Assembly (NCBI RefSeq): GCF_020866925.1
Contig: NZ_JAJGAK010000001.1
Span: 682,001 to 746,000 of the forward strand
Length of the DNA: 64,000 nt
Source of the DNA: Noviluteimonas lactosilytica
GTDB taxonomy: Bacteria > Pseudomonadota > Gammaproteobacteria > Xanthomonadales > Xanthomonadaceae
Direction of reading: 5' to 3'
The notes below the pieces were generated by a model. That model was not told where the DNA came from. It was given only the letters and a program-made list of their open reading frames with translations, and searched no databases. The translations under genes and the position numbers were made by a program. Positions 1-9,200 of the stretch are shown piece by piece. Each line of letters begins with the position of its first letter. Position 1 is the stretch's first letter.

Positions 1-88
1 GGGCCGCACAGACCGGCGATGCTAGCAGCCGGCGGGCCTTCCCTGCCAGCGGCCGCTTGGCAAAAAGATGGGCTTGCGAAGCGGGGAT

Positions 89-745
89 TCAGACGAGCTG
101 CAGCTCGAAGGCCTTCAGCACGGCACGCGTGCGATCGCGCACGCCGAGCTTCGACAGGATGTTGGACACATGGTTCTTGATCGTGCCCTCGGCCACGCCA
201 AGCGAATTGGCGATCTCCTTGTTGGAGAAGCCGCTGGCCATCAGGCGCAGGATCTCGGTTTCGCGGTCGGTGAGCGGGTCCGGACGGTCGAGGCTCACGA
301 AATCGTTGCGCATGTGTTCCAGGCCCGACAGCAGGCGCTGGGTCACGGCCGGCTGCACCAGCGAGCCGCCGGCGGCGACGGTCTGGATGGCGCCGACGAG
401 TTGTTCGAGCGTCACGTCCTTCAGCAGGTAACCCTTCGCGCCGGCCTTGAGGCCGGCAAGGACGAGCTGGTCGTCGTCGAAAGTCGTGAGGATGATGGTT
501 GGCGGCAGGGTATTCGTGCGGCCCAGCGCCTGCAGCGCCTCCAGGCCCGACATCACCGGCATGCGCATGTCCATGAGGACCACGTCGGGCTGGACCTGCG
601 GAATCATCTCGACGGCCTGCTTGCCGTCGCCGGCCTCGGCGACGACTTCCATGCCCGGGGCGAGGGCCAGCAGCGAACGGATGCCCTGCCGCACGAGGGT
701 CTGGTCGTCGACCAGGCAGATGCGGATGGTGCCGGTGCTGTTCAT
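89..745 (-). CDS. LuxR/NarL-family response regulator
   Basis: Two-component response regulator of 218 aa, probably a DNA-binding transcription factor. The receiver domain covers roughly residues 6-120, with an acidic pair at D13-D14, the phosphoacceptor at D59 (VVLMDM) and the conserved Lys at K109 (GYLLKD). A LuxR-type helix-turn-helix follows at about 150-210 (LTDRETEILRLMASG, then GTIKNHVSNIL). The ATG at 745 overlaps the stop of the upstream histidine kinase by 4 bases (ATGA), so the two are translationally coupled and surely form a pair. The target genes cannot be read from the sequence. The family resembles DesR/LiaR-type regulators, which often sense envelope state, but that is inference. 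Confidence 0.95.
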   Translation of the reverse strand: MNSTGTIRICLVDDQTLVRQGIRSLLALAPGMEVVAEAGDGKQAVEMIPQVQPDVVLMDMRMPVMSGLEALQALGRTNTLPPTIILTTFDDDQLVLAGLKAGAKGYLLKDVTLEQLVGAIQTVAAGGSLVQPAVTQRLLSGLEHMRNDFVSLDRPDPLTDRETEILRLMASGFSNKEIANSLGVAEGTIKNHVSNILSKLGVRDRTRAVLKAFELQLV

Positions 746-2019
746 GACGCGGTGGCTCCTTCGGGGGTGGTTTCGCCGCCTTCGGGCGGGTTCGAGGGGT
801 TGGACAGCGGCGCGTTCGCGCCGTTCGGGATCGTTCCGCCCAGGGCGATGGGGGAAATGGTGGTCGGTACCGCCAGGCGAAGGCGGAAGCCCGCGCCGGG
901 CCGGCAATCGACCTGCAGTTCGCCGCCGTGCTGGGCCAGGCGCTCGCGCATGCCGCGCAGGCCGTTGCCGGGGATGAGCGCTTCGGCGCCCGCGCCGTCG
1001 TCGCGCGCTTCGATGACGATGCCGCCGTCGATGCGCCGCGCGTCGATCCACAGGTTGTGCGCGCCGGCGTGGCGCACGGCGTTGGTGATGATTTCCTGCG
1101 TGCAGCGCAGCAGCACGTGCGCGCGCTCGGGATCCTCGAGGGTCAGCGGCTCCTCGATGTCCATGTGGATCGCGAGCGAAGGCACGTTCTCGGCGAGCGG
1201 ACGCAATGCGGCGCCGAGGTCGATCGATCCGCCCTCGCGCAGCTGGCTCACCGCTTCGCGCACGTCGGTCAGCAACAGGCGCGCGAGCGTATGCGCCTGC
1301 TGCACGTGTTCCTTGACGCGGCCTTCGGAGAGATGGCCGGCGACTTCGAGGTTCAGGCTCAGTGCGGTGAGGTGATGGCCGAGCAGGTCGTGCAGTTCGC
1401 GCGAGATGCGCGTGCGCTCGTTGACGCGTGCGCTTTCGGCGAGCAGCGCACGCGTCGCGCGAAGTTCGGAGTTCAGGCGGCGTTGTTCCTCGCGCGCTTG
1501 CGCCTGCTGCCGCGCGACCAGGCTGGTGACGAACACGAATCCGGAGAAACCTGCATACAACACGGATTGCATGAGCGCTTCGAGCAGCGGGAAGTTCAAC
1601 CCGTGCACGAACACCGGCACGACGGCGAGCTGGCTGAGGACCAGCCACGCCACGCCCAGCGGGAGCGGGAGCAGCCACGGCAGCACGCACGCGGCCACCA
1701 TCAGCAGCACGCTGCCCAGGCCGCTCTCGTTCCAGTAGCTCACGCCCACCGCGGCGAGCGTGAGGATGAGCAGGAGTGCGAAGTCGCCCACGGTCCGGCG
1801 CCGCACCCCCAAACCGCGCGTCAGCCAGGCGTAACTGACCCCGAACGCGAAGTACGACACCCACCCCTGCCAGGGCATCGGGCGCAGGGCGAGCGCTTCC
1901 TCCGCCCCCTCGCCGAACAAGGGGACGAGCCACGAATACAACAGGGGCAGGCTGACGACGGCCCAGGTGAACAGGCCGGCATAGCGGAGCAGGCGGTCGT
2001 GGCCGAATCTGGCGAACAT
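742..2019 (-). CDS. DesK/LiaS-type membrane sensor histidine kinase
   Basis: Sensor kinase of about 425 aa. The first 170 residues hold about five or six hydrophobic segments with no large periplasmic loop, so it probably senses the membrane itself. A HisKA_3 dimerisation helix follows, with phosphoacceptor His210 in ISRELHDLLGHH, then a HATPase_c domain with the N box (EIITNAVRHAG) and glycine box (GNGLRGMRERL). The C-terminal tail is Pro/Gly-rich. The ATG at 2019 is preferred because AGGA lies 6 bases upstream; an in-frame TTG at 2025 is the alternative. It is coupled to the response regulator by a 4-base overlap. It is divergent from the acetyltransferase at 2165, leaving 145 bp for both promoters. 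Confidence 0.93.
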   Translation of the reverse strand: MFARFGHDRLLRYAGLFTWAVVSLPLLYSWLVPLFGEGAEEALALRPMPWQGWVSYFAFGVSYAWLTRGLGVRRRTVGDFALLLILTLAAVGVSYWNESGLGSVLLMVAACVLPWLLPLPLGVAWLVLSQLAVVPVFVHGLNFPLLEALMQSVLYAGFSGFVFVTSLVARQQAQAREEQRRLNSELRATRALLAESARVNERTRISRELHDLLGHHLTALSLNLEVAGHLSEGRVKEHVQQAHTLARLLLTDVREAVSQLREGGSIDLGAALRPLAENVPSLAIHMDIEEPLTLEDPERAHVLLRCTQEIITNAVRHAGAHNLWIDARRIDGGIVIEARDDGAGAEALIPGNGLRGMRERLAQHGGELQVDCRPGAGFRLRLAVPTTISPIALGGTIPNGANAPLSNPSNPPEGGETTPEGATAS

Positions 2020-2164
2020 GCCCAATCCTAGCCCTCTTCACCACCCACGGCGGGGAGCCGAAAGTCATGCCCCCGGCACGTCGGTGCGTGCGATAATCCG
2101 CGCCAGCGCCGGGGGGCAGCGCTCCCCCGCCCTTTGCAGAGCAGAAGAAAGACCGGAGTCTTCA

Positions 2165-2767
2165 ATGTCGATTGTTGTCCGCGACGTGCGCGAGCACGAG
2201 CTGGATTCCGTCCTTGCCCTCAACAACGCCGCTGGCCCCGCGATCCTGCCGCTCGATGCGGCAAAACTCCGCAGCTTCTTCGATTCCGCCGAATATTTCC
2301 GCGTCGCCGAGCGCGACGGAACGATCGCCGGCTTCCTCGTCGGCTTCGGATCGGATGCGGCGCACGACAGCGACAACTTCGCGTGGTTCCGCGGGCGCAG
2401 TGCGTCGTTCTTCTACATCGACCGCATCGTGGTCGCGAGCCGCCGTCGTGGCGGCGGCGTCGGCCGCGCGTTGTACGCCGATGTGCAGAGCTACGCCGAA
2501 CTGCGCTTCCCGCAGCTCGCGTGCGAAGTGCTGCTCGAGGAAGGCACCGACCACGCGCTGCTGTTCCATGGCTCGTTCGGCTTCCGCGAAGTCGGCCAGA
2601 ACGTCATGCACAACGGCCACCGCGCCTCGATGCTGATGAAGGACCTGTGCTCCTACGCCTGGGTGCGCGACACCTACGGCGACGCCCTCCCCACCGCGTC
2701 CTGGATGCCGATGCCGCGCCCGCAATCGCGCGCCGTCCCGCATCGCCCGACCGGGACCTGCGCGTGA
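2165..2767 (+). CDS. GNAT-family N-acetyltransferase
   Basis: Protein of 200 aa with the GNAT fold: an N-terminal strand-helix (VRDVREHELDSVLALNN), a central segment (FFYIDRIVVASRRRGGGVGRALY) holding the R/Q-x-x-G-x-G/A acetyl-CoA pyrophosphate loop as RRRGGGVGRA, and a C-terminal part HGSFGFREVGQ typical of the family. The acceptor is unknown. The ATG at 2165 is chosen because GGAG lies about 8 bases upstream and the domain starts there; the frame is open further upstream without domain content. The last codons overlap the GTG of minC (GTGA), so it is coupled to the min operon. The C-terminal 25 residues are Pro/Arg-rich. Confidence 0.9.
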   Translation: MSIVVRDVREHELDSVLALNNAAGPAILPLDAAKLRSFFDSAEYFRVAERDGTIAGFLVGFGSDAAHDSDNFAWFRGRSASFFYIDRIVVASRRRGGGVGRALYADVQSYAELRFPQLACEVLLEEGTDHALLFHGSFGFREVGQNVMHNGHRASMLMKDLCSYAWVRDTYGDALPTASWMPMPRPQSRAVPHRPTGTCA

Positions 2768-3540
2768 GCTCGGCCATTGATTACGAACAGGCAGGCGAAC
2801 TCAAGATCGGCCAGGTCGGCATCGCCAACCTGCGCGTGCGCACGCTCGACGTCGCGCAGCTCGCCGCCGAAATGCGCGACCGCGTGCAGCGCGCGCCGAA
2901 GCTGTTCGAACGCGCCGCGGTGATCCTCGACTTCGGCGGGCTCACGAAGACCCCCGACGCCGCCACCGCGCGCAAGCTCGTCGAAGGCCTGCGCGAAGCG
3001 GGCGTGCTGCCCGTCGCGCTGGCCTACGGCACGCGCGAGATCGAGGAACTCTCGGTCGCGATCGGCCTGCCGCTGCTCGCGAAATTCCGCGCGCAATACG
3101 AACGCACCGGCGATGCGCCCGTCGAACAGGCGCCGCCGCCGCAACGCGTCGCCGCGAAGGCGGCCGCACCTGAACCTCCGCCCGCGCCCGCCGCATCGCA
3201 GCAAGCTTCCGCGCCCGGCATGATGCAAGCTTCGCCGGTTCGCAGCGGGCAGCAGGTGTACGCGGAGAACAGCGACCTCACCGTGCTCGCCACCGTCGGC
3301 GCAGGCGCGGAAGTGATCGCCGACGGCTCCATCCACATCTACGGTGCGCTGCGCGGTCGTGCCCTCGCCGGTGCGCAAGGCAACGAGAAGGCGCGGATCT
3401 TCTGCCGCGAATTCCACGCCGAGCTGGTCGCCGTCGCGGGTCACTACAAGGTGCTGGAAGACATTCCGAAGGACCTGCGCGGCAAGGCCGTGCAGGTGTG
3501 GCTCGACCAGGGGCAGCTCCGCATCGCGGCGCTGGACTGA
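2764..3540 (+). CDS. minC: Septum site-determining protein MinC
   Basis: Inhibitor of FtsZ ring assembly that acts with MinD at the poles. The protein has 258 aa. The N-terminal MinC domain (about 5-105) contains VILDFGGLTK. An Ala/Pro-rich linker spans about 118-158. The C-terminal beta-helix domain (about 160-258) includes GQQVYAENSDLTVLATVG, GAEVIADGSIHIYGALRGRA and ARIFCREFHAELVAVAG. The GTG start at 2764 overlaps the TGA of the acetyltransferase. The gene is followed 36 bp later by minD, the usual minCDE order. Confidence 0.95.
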   Translation: MSSAIDYEQAGELKIGQVGIANLRVRTLDVAQLAAEMRDRVQRAPKLFERAAVILDFGGLTKTPDAATARKLVEGLREAGVLPVALAYGTREIEELSVAIGLPLLAKFRAQYERTGDAPVEQAPPPQRVAAKAAAPEPPPAPAASQQASAPGMMQASPVRSGQQVYAENSDLTVLATVGAGAEVIADGSIHIYGALRGRALAGAQGNEKARIFCREFHAELVAVAGHYKVLEDIPKDLRGKAVQVWLDQGQLRIAALD

Positions 3541-3564
3541 TACAACAACAAGAATTAGAACCTC

Positions 3565-3570
3565 GGAGGA
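3565..3570 (+). promoter_or_regulatory. Strong Shine-Dalgarno of minD
   Basis: GGAGGA lies 6 bases before a TTG start codon. This near-perfect ribosome binding site is what fixes the TTG at 3577 as the minD start; the protein then begins AEIIVVTSGKGGVGKTT, as MinD proteins do. Confidence 0.85.
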
Positions 3571-3576
3571 CATCAC

Positions 3577-4386
3577 TTGGCCGAAATCATCGTAGTCACC
3601 AGCGGCAAGGGCGGCGTGGGCAAGACCACGACCAGCGCGAGCCTGGCCTGCGGCCTGGCGCGCCACGGCAAGAAAGTTGCCGTCATCGACTTCGACGTCG
3701 GCCTGCGCAACCTCGACCTGATCATGGGATGCGAGCGCCGCGTGGTGTACGACTTCGTCAACGTGATCCACGGCGAAGCCTCGCTCAAGCAGGCGCTGAT
3801 CAAGGACAAGCGCTTCGACACCCTCCACGTGCTGGCCGCTTCGCAGACGCGCGACAAGGACGCGCTCGCGAAGGAAGGCGTCGAGAAGGTGTTGAAGGAA
3901 CTCGCCGACGAAGGTTTCGACTACATCGTGTGCGACTCGCCGGCCGGCATCGAGAAAGGTGCGTTCCTCGCGATGTATTTCGCCGACCAGGCGATCGTCG
4001 TGGTGAATCCGGAAGTGAGCTCGGTGCGCGACTCCGACCGCATCCTCGGCCTGCTCGCGTCGAAGACGCGCAAGGCGGAGAACGGCGAGCGCGTGAAGGA
4101 ATTCCTGCTGCTCACGCGCTACAGCCCCGGCCGCGTGGAAAATGGCGAAATGCTTTCGATCACCGACGTCGAGGAAGTCCTCGGCCTCAAGACCATCGGC
4201 GTCATCCCCGAATCCGGCGACGTGCTCAACGCGTCGAACAAGGGCGAGCCGGTGATCCTCGACATGGAATCCAACGCAGGCCAGGCCTACGACGATGCCG
4301 TCGCGCGCCTGATGGGCGAGGAACGCCCGATGCGCTTCACCCAGGCCGAGAAGAAGGGATTCTTCAGCAAGCTGTTCGGAGGTTGA
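3577..4386 (+). CDS. minD: Septum site-determining ATPase MinD
   Basis: Membrane-associated ParA/MinD-type ATPase that recruits MinC and oscillates with MinE. The protein has 269 aa, the usual length. The deviant Walker A is SGKGGVGKTT at residues 9-18. Further family motifs are VIDFDVGLRNLDLIMGCERR (about 38-57) and YIVCDSPAGIEKGA. The C-terminal amphipathic membrane-targeting helix is EKKGFFSKLFGG. Translation starts at TTG with an excellent Shine-Dalgarno. minE follows after 3 bases, so the two are co-expressed. Confidence 0.98.
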   Translation: MAEIIVVTSGKGGVGKTTTSASLACGLARHGKKVAVIDFDVGLRNLDLIMGCERRVVYDFVNVIHGEASLKQALIKDKRFDTLHVLAASQTRDKDALAKEGVEKVLKELADEGFDYIVCDSPAGIEKGAFLAMYFADQAIVVVNPEVSSVRDSDRILGLLASKTRKAENGERVKEFLLLTRYSPGRVENGEMLSITDVEEVLGLKTIGVIPESGDVLNASNKGEPVILDMESNAGQAYDDAVARLMGEERPMRFTQAEKKGFFSKLFGG

Positions 4387-4389
4387 CGC

Positions 4390-4653
4390 ATGTCCATCTT
4401 CGACTTCCTCAAGCCCAAGAAGAACACCGCCGCGGTCGCCAAGGATCGCCTGCGCATCATCATCGCGCAGGAACGCAGCGCACACGGTGGTCCCGATTAC
4501 TTGCCCCTCCTCCGTCGCGAGTTGCTGGAGGTGATCCGCAAGTACGTCAACGTCGACGCGGAAGCAGTGAAGGTCGACGTGGTCAAGGACGGCGAACACG
4601 ACGTGCTGGACATCTCGGTGGCCCTGCCGGAGGAACGCGCGGCGGTGGGCTGA
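4390..4653 (+). CDS. minE: Cell division topological specificity factor MinE
   Basis: Small 87-aa protein that stimulates MinD ATPase and restricts the inhibitor to the poles. The N-terminal amphipathic stretch ([10 protein letters not shown]) and the anti-MinCD region ([14 protein letters not shown]) are clear, followed by the dimerisation domain ([18 protein letters not shown]). It is the third gene of minCDE, 3 bases after minD and 4 bases before the next gene. Confidence 0.97.
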   Translation: MSIFDFLKPKKNTAAVAKDRLRIIIAQERSAHGGPDYLPLLRRELLEVIRKYVNVDAEAVKVDVVKDGEHDVLDISVALPEERAAVG

Positions 4654-4657
4654 CGCC

Positions 4658-5152
4658 GTGTCGGTCCTGACGCTGGGCGACATCGAGCGCAGCGAAGTGG
4701 CTGCGCTGCTCGGTGCGTACGGGTTGCAACTGGTGCACGTCGACGACGGCGCACCGATTCCAGGCAGCTACTGGGGCGAGCCCGAAGCCGGGCTCGTCGG
4801 CGCGACCGTGTACGCGCGCGACGACACCCCGATGCATTCGTTGCTGCACGAAGCGGCACACCTGATCGTGCTGCCGCCGGAAAAGCGCGCGGCGGTGCAT
4901 ACCGATGCAACGGACTCCATCGCCGAAGAAGATGCGGTGTGCGTGCTGCAGTCACTGCTGGGGGATGCGATCCCCGGCGTCGGCGCAGCGCGCGTGTTCG
5001 CGGACATGGATGCGTGGGGTTACACGTTCCGCCTCGGCTCCGCGCGCGCGTACGTCGAGCAGGATGCGACCGAGGCGTGGGAATGGCTCGCCGAGCGCGG
5101 GTTGATCGACCTTCGGTCGAAGTCGCTGACGATGCCCCAGGTCTGCGCGTAG
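4658..5152 (+). CDS. Uncharacterised HExxH protein coupled to minE
   Basis: A 164-aa protein of unknown function starting at GTG, only 4 bases after minE. It has a HEAAH motif near residue 67 (MHSLLHEAAHLIVLPPEKR) that resembles the zinc site of ImmA/IrrE-like small metallopeptidases, followed by an acidic stretch (DSIAEEDAVCVLQSLLGD) that could supply the third ligand. There is no signal peptide or membrane segment, so it is probably cytosolic. The spacing predicts co-transcription with the Min system. Whether it acts on cell division or only shares the transcript is unknown. A 28-bp inverted repeat begins 17 bases after the stop. Confidence 0.8.
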   Translation: MSVLTLGDIERSEVAALLGAYGLQLVHVDDGAPIPGSYWGEPEAGLVGATVYARDDTPMHSLLHEAAHLIVLPPEKRAAVHTDATDSIAEEDAVCVLQSLLGDAIPGVGAARVFADMDAWGYTFRLGSARAYVEQDATEAWEWLAERGLIDLRSKSLTMPQVCA

Positions 5153-5169
5153 GAGCAAAACAAGGGCCA

Positions 5170-5228
5170 GCAAAAACAGGGGTCAGAGCGCTATTTCGCT
5201 GAAATAGTGCTCTGACCCCTGTTTTTGC
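5170..5228. repeat. Inverted repeat, GGGGTCAGAGC family, copy 1
   Basis: Two 28-base arms (5170-5197 and 5201-5228) pair with a single G-T mismatch around a 3-base loop. The core is GGGGTCAGAGCRCTATTTC. It lies 17 bases after the stop at 5152. Copies 2 and 3 are at 27751-27788 and 28511-28565. As RNA it would form a very stable hairpin, so it may terminate or protect transcripts. Confidence 0.9.
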
Positions 5229-5265
5229 CTGTTTTGCTGCCCCATCCGCGTTGCGAGTAGTCACG

Positions 5266-5279
5266 GTGACGTTCGTCAC
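5266..5279. promoter_or_regulatory. Possible operator upstream of ABC/peptidase operon
   Basis: GTGACG-TT-CGTCAC is a short inverted repeat 36 bases before the ATG at 5316; an overlapping TCACGGTGA lies just before it at 5261-5269. This arrangement could be a repressor or activator site for the operon. It rests on sequence symmetry and position only. Confidence 0.3.
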
Positions 5280-5315
5280 TTCGCGGGCTCGACGCGTTCG
5301 CCCCATCTTGGCGGC

Positions 5316-6209
5316 ATGCAACTGACCCTCCGCGACATCTGCAAGACCTATCCGAACGGCGTGCAGGCGTTGACGAATGTCAGCCTGACGATCCCGGTCG
5401 GCATGTACGGCCTGCTGGGACCCAACGGCGCCGGCAAGTCGACGTTGATGCGCACGCTGGCGACGCTGCAGGAAGCCGACAGCGGCACTGCCATGCTCGG
5501 CGACATCGACGTGTTGCAGTGCAAGGACGACGTGCGCAGGACGCTGGGCTACCTGCCGCAGGAGTTCGGCGTGTATCCGCATGCCAGCGCCCTCTCGCTG
5601 CTCGATTACTTCGCGGTGTTGAAGGGCATCGGCGGTCGTGGTGCGCGTCGCGACGTGGTCGAGTCGCTGCTGCACCAGGTGAACCTGTGGGACGTGCGCC
5701 ATCAAAAGCTGCGCGGCTACTCCGGCGGCATGCGGCAGCGCTTCGGCGTGGCCGTCGCGCTGCTGGGCAATCCGAAACTGCTGATCGTCGACGAGCCCAC
5801 CGCGGGGCTCGATCCGGCCGAGCGCGTGCGCTTCCTCAACCTGCTGAGCGCGCTCGGCGAAACCAGCGTCGTCATCCTCTCCACGCACATCGTCGAGGAC
5901 GTCTCGGAGTTGTGCACGCGCATGGCGATCATCGATCGCGGCCGCATCCTGCTCGAGGCCGAGCCGCTGCAGGCGGTGACGGACATCCGCGGTCGCATCT
6001 GGCGTCGCGTGGTCGCGCGGGATGAACTGCCCGCCGTGCAACGCGACCACGGTGTGATTTCGACGACGCTGCTCGGCGGACGCACCGTCGTGCACGTGTA
6101 CGACCAGGCGTTGCCCGGCGCCGGCTTCGAAGCCGTCGAACCCGACCTGACCGACGTGTACTTCAGCACCATGGCCGGGCACATCGGCCAGCATCGCGCG
6201 CTCGCATGA
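5316..6209 (+). CDS. ABC transporter ATP-binding protein
   Basis: ATPase of 297 aa that would energise the permease encoded next. It shows Walker A (LLGPNGAGKSTLMRTLA, about 32-48), Q-loop (YLPQEFGVYP), signature (YSGGMRQR), Walker B (LLIVDEPTAGLDPAE) and the switch His (STHIVEDV). The C-terminal 80 residues are the accessory region common to ABC-2 type export ATPases (CcmA/NatA-like). The ATG of the permease overlaps its stop (ATGA at 6206-6209), so the pair is one transporter. Substrate unknown. Confidence 0.95.
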   Translation: MQLTLRDICKTYPNGVQALTNVSLTIPVGMYGLLGPNGAGKSTLMRTLATLQEADSGTAMLGDIDVLQCKDDVRRTLGYLPQEFGVYPHASALSLLDYFAVLKGIGGRGARRDVVESLLHQVNLWDVRHQKLRGYSGGMRQRFGVAVALLGNPKLLIVDEPTAGLDPAERVRFLNLLSALGETSVVILSTHIVEDVSELCTRMAIIDRGRILLEAEPLQAVTDIRGRIWRRVVARDELPAVQRDHGVISTTLLGGRTVVHVYDQALPGAGFEAVEPDLTDVYFSTMAGHIGQHRALA

Positions 6210-9200
6210 AGCTCGGCACGATCTTCCGGTTCGAACTCGCCTACCAATTGCGTCGCGTTGCCACGTGGCTGTATTTCGTCGCGCTGTTCTGGGTGGCGTG
6301 GAGCATCATCCAGGGCAACTACGTCGACGACGCGCGCAACGGGTGGATGTTCCTCAATTCGCCGTTGGTGATCGCGTCGACGACGGTGGTGTGTTGCTTG
6401 TTGTGGTTGTTCGTCGGTGCGTCGGTCGCCGGTGACGCCGCGTCGCGCGACATCGAATCGGGCATGCATCCGCTCGCCTACACCGCGCCGGCCAGCAAGT
6501 TCGAATACCTGGCCGGGCATTTCCTGGCCGCCTTCGCGCTCAATGCGCTGATCCTGCTGGCGGTGCCGGCAGGGATGTTGCTCGGCATGCATTGGCCCGA
6601 CGTGGAGCCGGAAATCCTGGGCGAATGGCGGCCCGCCGCGTTCGTGCTCGCGTACCTGGCGATCGCGCTGCCGAACGTGTTCATCGCCACGGCGGTGCAG
6701 TTCGCGTTCGCGGCGCTCGGTCGTCGCGCGATCGTCGCTTACTTCGGCAGCGTGGTGGTGTTCTTCGCATCGATGGGCCTGGCGACGTTCGTCGCGACGG
6801 TGCTGCACCAGCAGGACCTCGCGCGATGGCTCGACCCGATCGGCATGAAGACGATCCTCAGCGATCTCTCGGACACGTGGACCACGACCGAGGTGAACAC
6901 GCGCCTCGTCGGCTTGCAGCCCGTCTTGATCGTCAACCGCCTGGTGTGGCTGTGCGTGGGCGCCGCGGTGCTCGCGTGGACGTATCGACGCTTCCGCCTC
7001 GCGCATCCGGCGGAGGGTCGCCGCGCGCGTCGGCGCAAGGCACGGGCTGCGCTGCAGGAACAGACGACGGCGACTTCGATGGTCTCGCGACCGATCGAGA
7101 TGTTCTCGCTCGCCGTCGATCGTCGCTTCGGCATGGCGACGCACCTGCGCCAGTTGCGCGCCGTCACCTCGCGATCGTTGCGCACGCTCGCGAAGGGTTG
7201 GACCGTGTTCGCGCCGCTGATCGCGATCGCCTTGCTCACCTGCGTCGCGGTGCCTGCGCGCATGGAGTTCGTCGGCGTCCCGTTGCTGCCGCGCACCGAA
7301 CATGTGCTGACCTTCCTGACGGCCGCGCTCGCCAATCCCGCCAACCGCGTCTGGATGATCGTGCCGTTGCTGATCCTCTTCTACGCCGGCGAACTCGTGT
7401 GGGGCGAACGCGATGCGCGCATGGGCGAGATCAGCGGCGCCGCGCCGGTGCCGGACTGGGTGTACTTCCTCGGGAAGTTCCTCGCGCTCGCGTTGCTGCT
7501 CGTCGCGTGGATGGTCGTGCTGGGCGTTGCGGGAATCATCGGCCAGGCCGTGTTGGGCTACACGCACTTCGAGATCGGCGTCTACGCCCGGGTGCTGCTC
7601 GGACTGCAACTGACCGACTACCTGCTGTTCGCGCTGCTCGCGCTGACGGTGCACGTGGTGGTGAACCAGAAACACCTCGGCACGCTGGCGGCGCTCGCGT
7701 TGTATGCGCTGATCGCGTTCGCGCCGCTGCTCGGCATCGAGCACAAGCTGCTGGTGTTCGGCGCCAGCCCGGACTGGTCGTACTCGGACATCCGCGGTTT
7801 CGGTGCATCGCTGCTGCCGTGGCTGATGTTCAAGGCCTGGTGGATCGCGTGGGCGGTGCTGCTGGCAGTGCTTGCGCGGCTTGCCTGGGTGCGCGGCCGC
7901 GAGTGGGACGTCGGTGCGCGACTGAAGCTCGCGCGCACGCGCCTGACGCGACCGACCGCGACCGTCGCCGCGTTGGCAGGGATCGCGGCGCTGGGTCTCG
8001 GTGCGAGCCTCTTCTACAACACCAACGTGCTCAACCAATACGAGTCGCAGGATGCGCGTCTTGGTAACAGGGCCGCGTACGAACGTCTCTACGCGCGCTA
8101 CGCGGACGTGCCGCAGCCGCGCGTGGTGGCATCGCGGATGCAGGTCGAACTTCATCCGCAACGACGCGCCGCGGAATTTCGCGGCACTTATCGGCTGGAC
8201 AATCCGACCACGCAAGCAATCGATGCCGTGCACGTCGCGACCGCGACGGGCGATGGCATCGCCACGCGCAGCGTCGTCTTCGACCGGCCCGCAACGACGC
8301 TGCTGGACGACGCCCTGCTCGGCCATCGCATCTACAAGCTCGCCACGCCGCTGCAGCCGGGCGAATCCATGCAACTCGATTTCGACGTCGACTTCGCGCC
8401 GCGCGGTTTCGGCAATCGCGGCGCGGACGACACCGTCGTCGGCAACGGCAGCTGGATCGACACCGCGAACTTCCTGCCGACCATCGGCTACCAGCCCACG
8501 CGCGAATTGCGCGAAGCCGGCGACCGGCTCACGCAGGGCCTGCCCGCGCGTCCGCTGGTGCCGGTGCTGGAAGACATGCGGGCACGCAACGAAGCGCCCG
8601 GCGACATCGGCATCCAGTTCGACGCCATCGTCGGCACCGACGACGACCAGGTCGCGATCGCGCCGGGCGCATTGCGCCGCAGCTGGAGCGACAACGGTCG
8701 CCGCTACTTCCACTACGCCAGCAACGCGCCGATCCGCGAACACGTTCGGTTCTTCTCGGGCCGTTACGCGGTGCGTCGCGCGCAATGCCACGGCGTGGCC
8801 GTCGAAGTGTTCCACCACCCGACGCACGACAGCATCGTCGGGGACATGGCGCGCAGCGCATGCGCTTCGCTCGCGCTCTACACGCGGCTTTTCGGCCCTT
8901 ACCCGCATCGCACGATGCGCCTGGTCGAGAACGCCATGGGCGACATCGGCGCGCACGCCGAGCCCAGCCTCGTGGATTACGGCGACGGCTTCTCGTTGCT
9001 GGATCCGGCGCGCGAATCCGGCGGCCTCGACCTGGTGTTCGTCGTCACCGCGCATGAAGTCGCGCACCAGTGGTGGGGCCAGAAGCTCGCGCCGGCACGC
9101 GTGGAAGGCGCCGGCCTGCTCGTCGAAAGCCTCGCGACGTATTCGGCCACGCAGGTCGTCGAACAGTCGCTCGGCCCCGACCAGTTGCAGGCCTACCTGG

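Noticed and set aside
5170-5228. Small peptides read through the GGGGTCAGAGC palindromes (for example GVRALFR)
   Set aside because: They arise because the palindrome happens to lack stops; they have no start signals and are identical in every copy by repetition.
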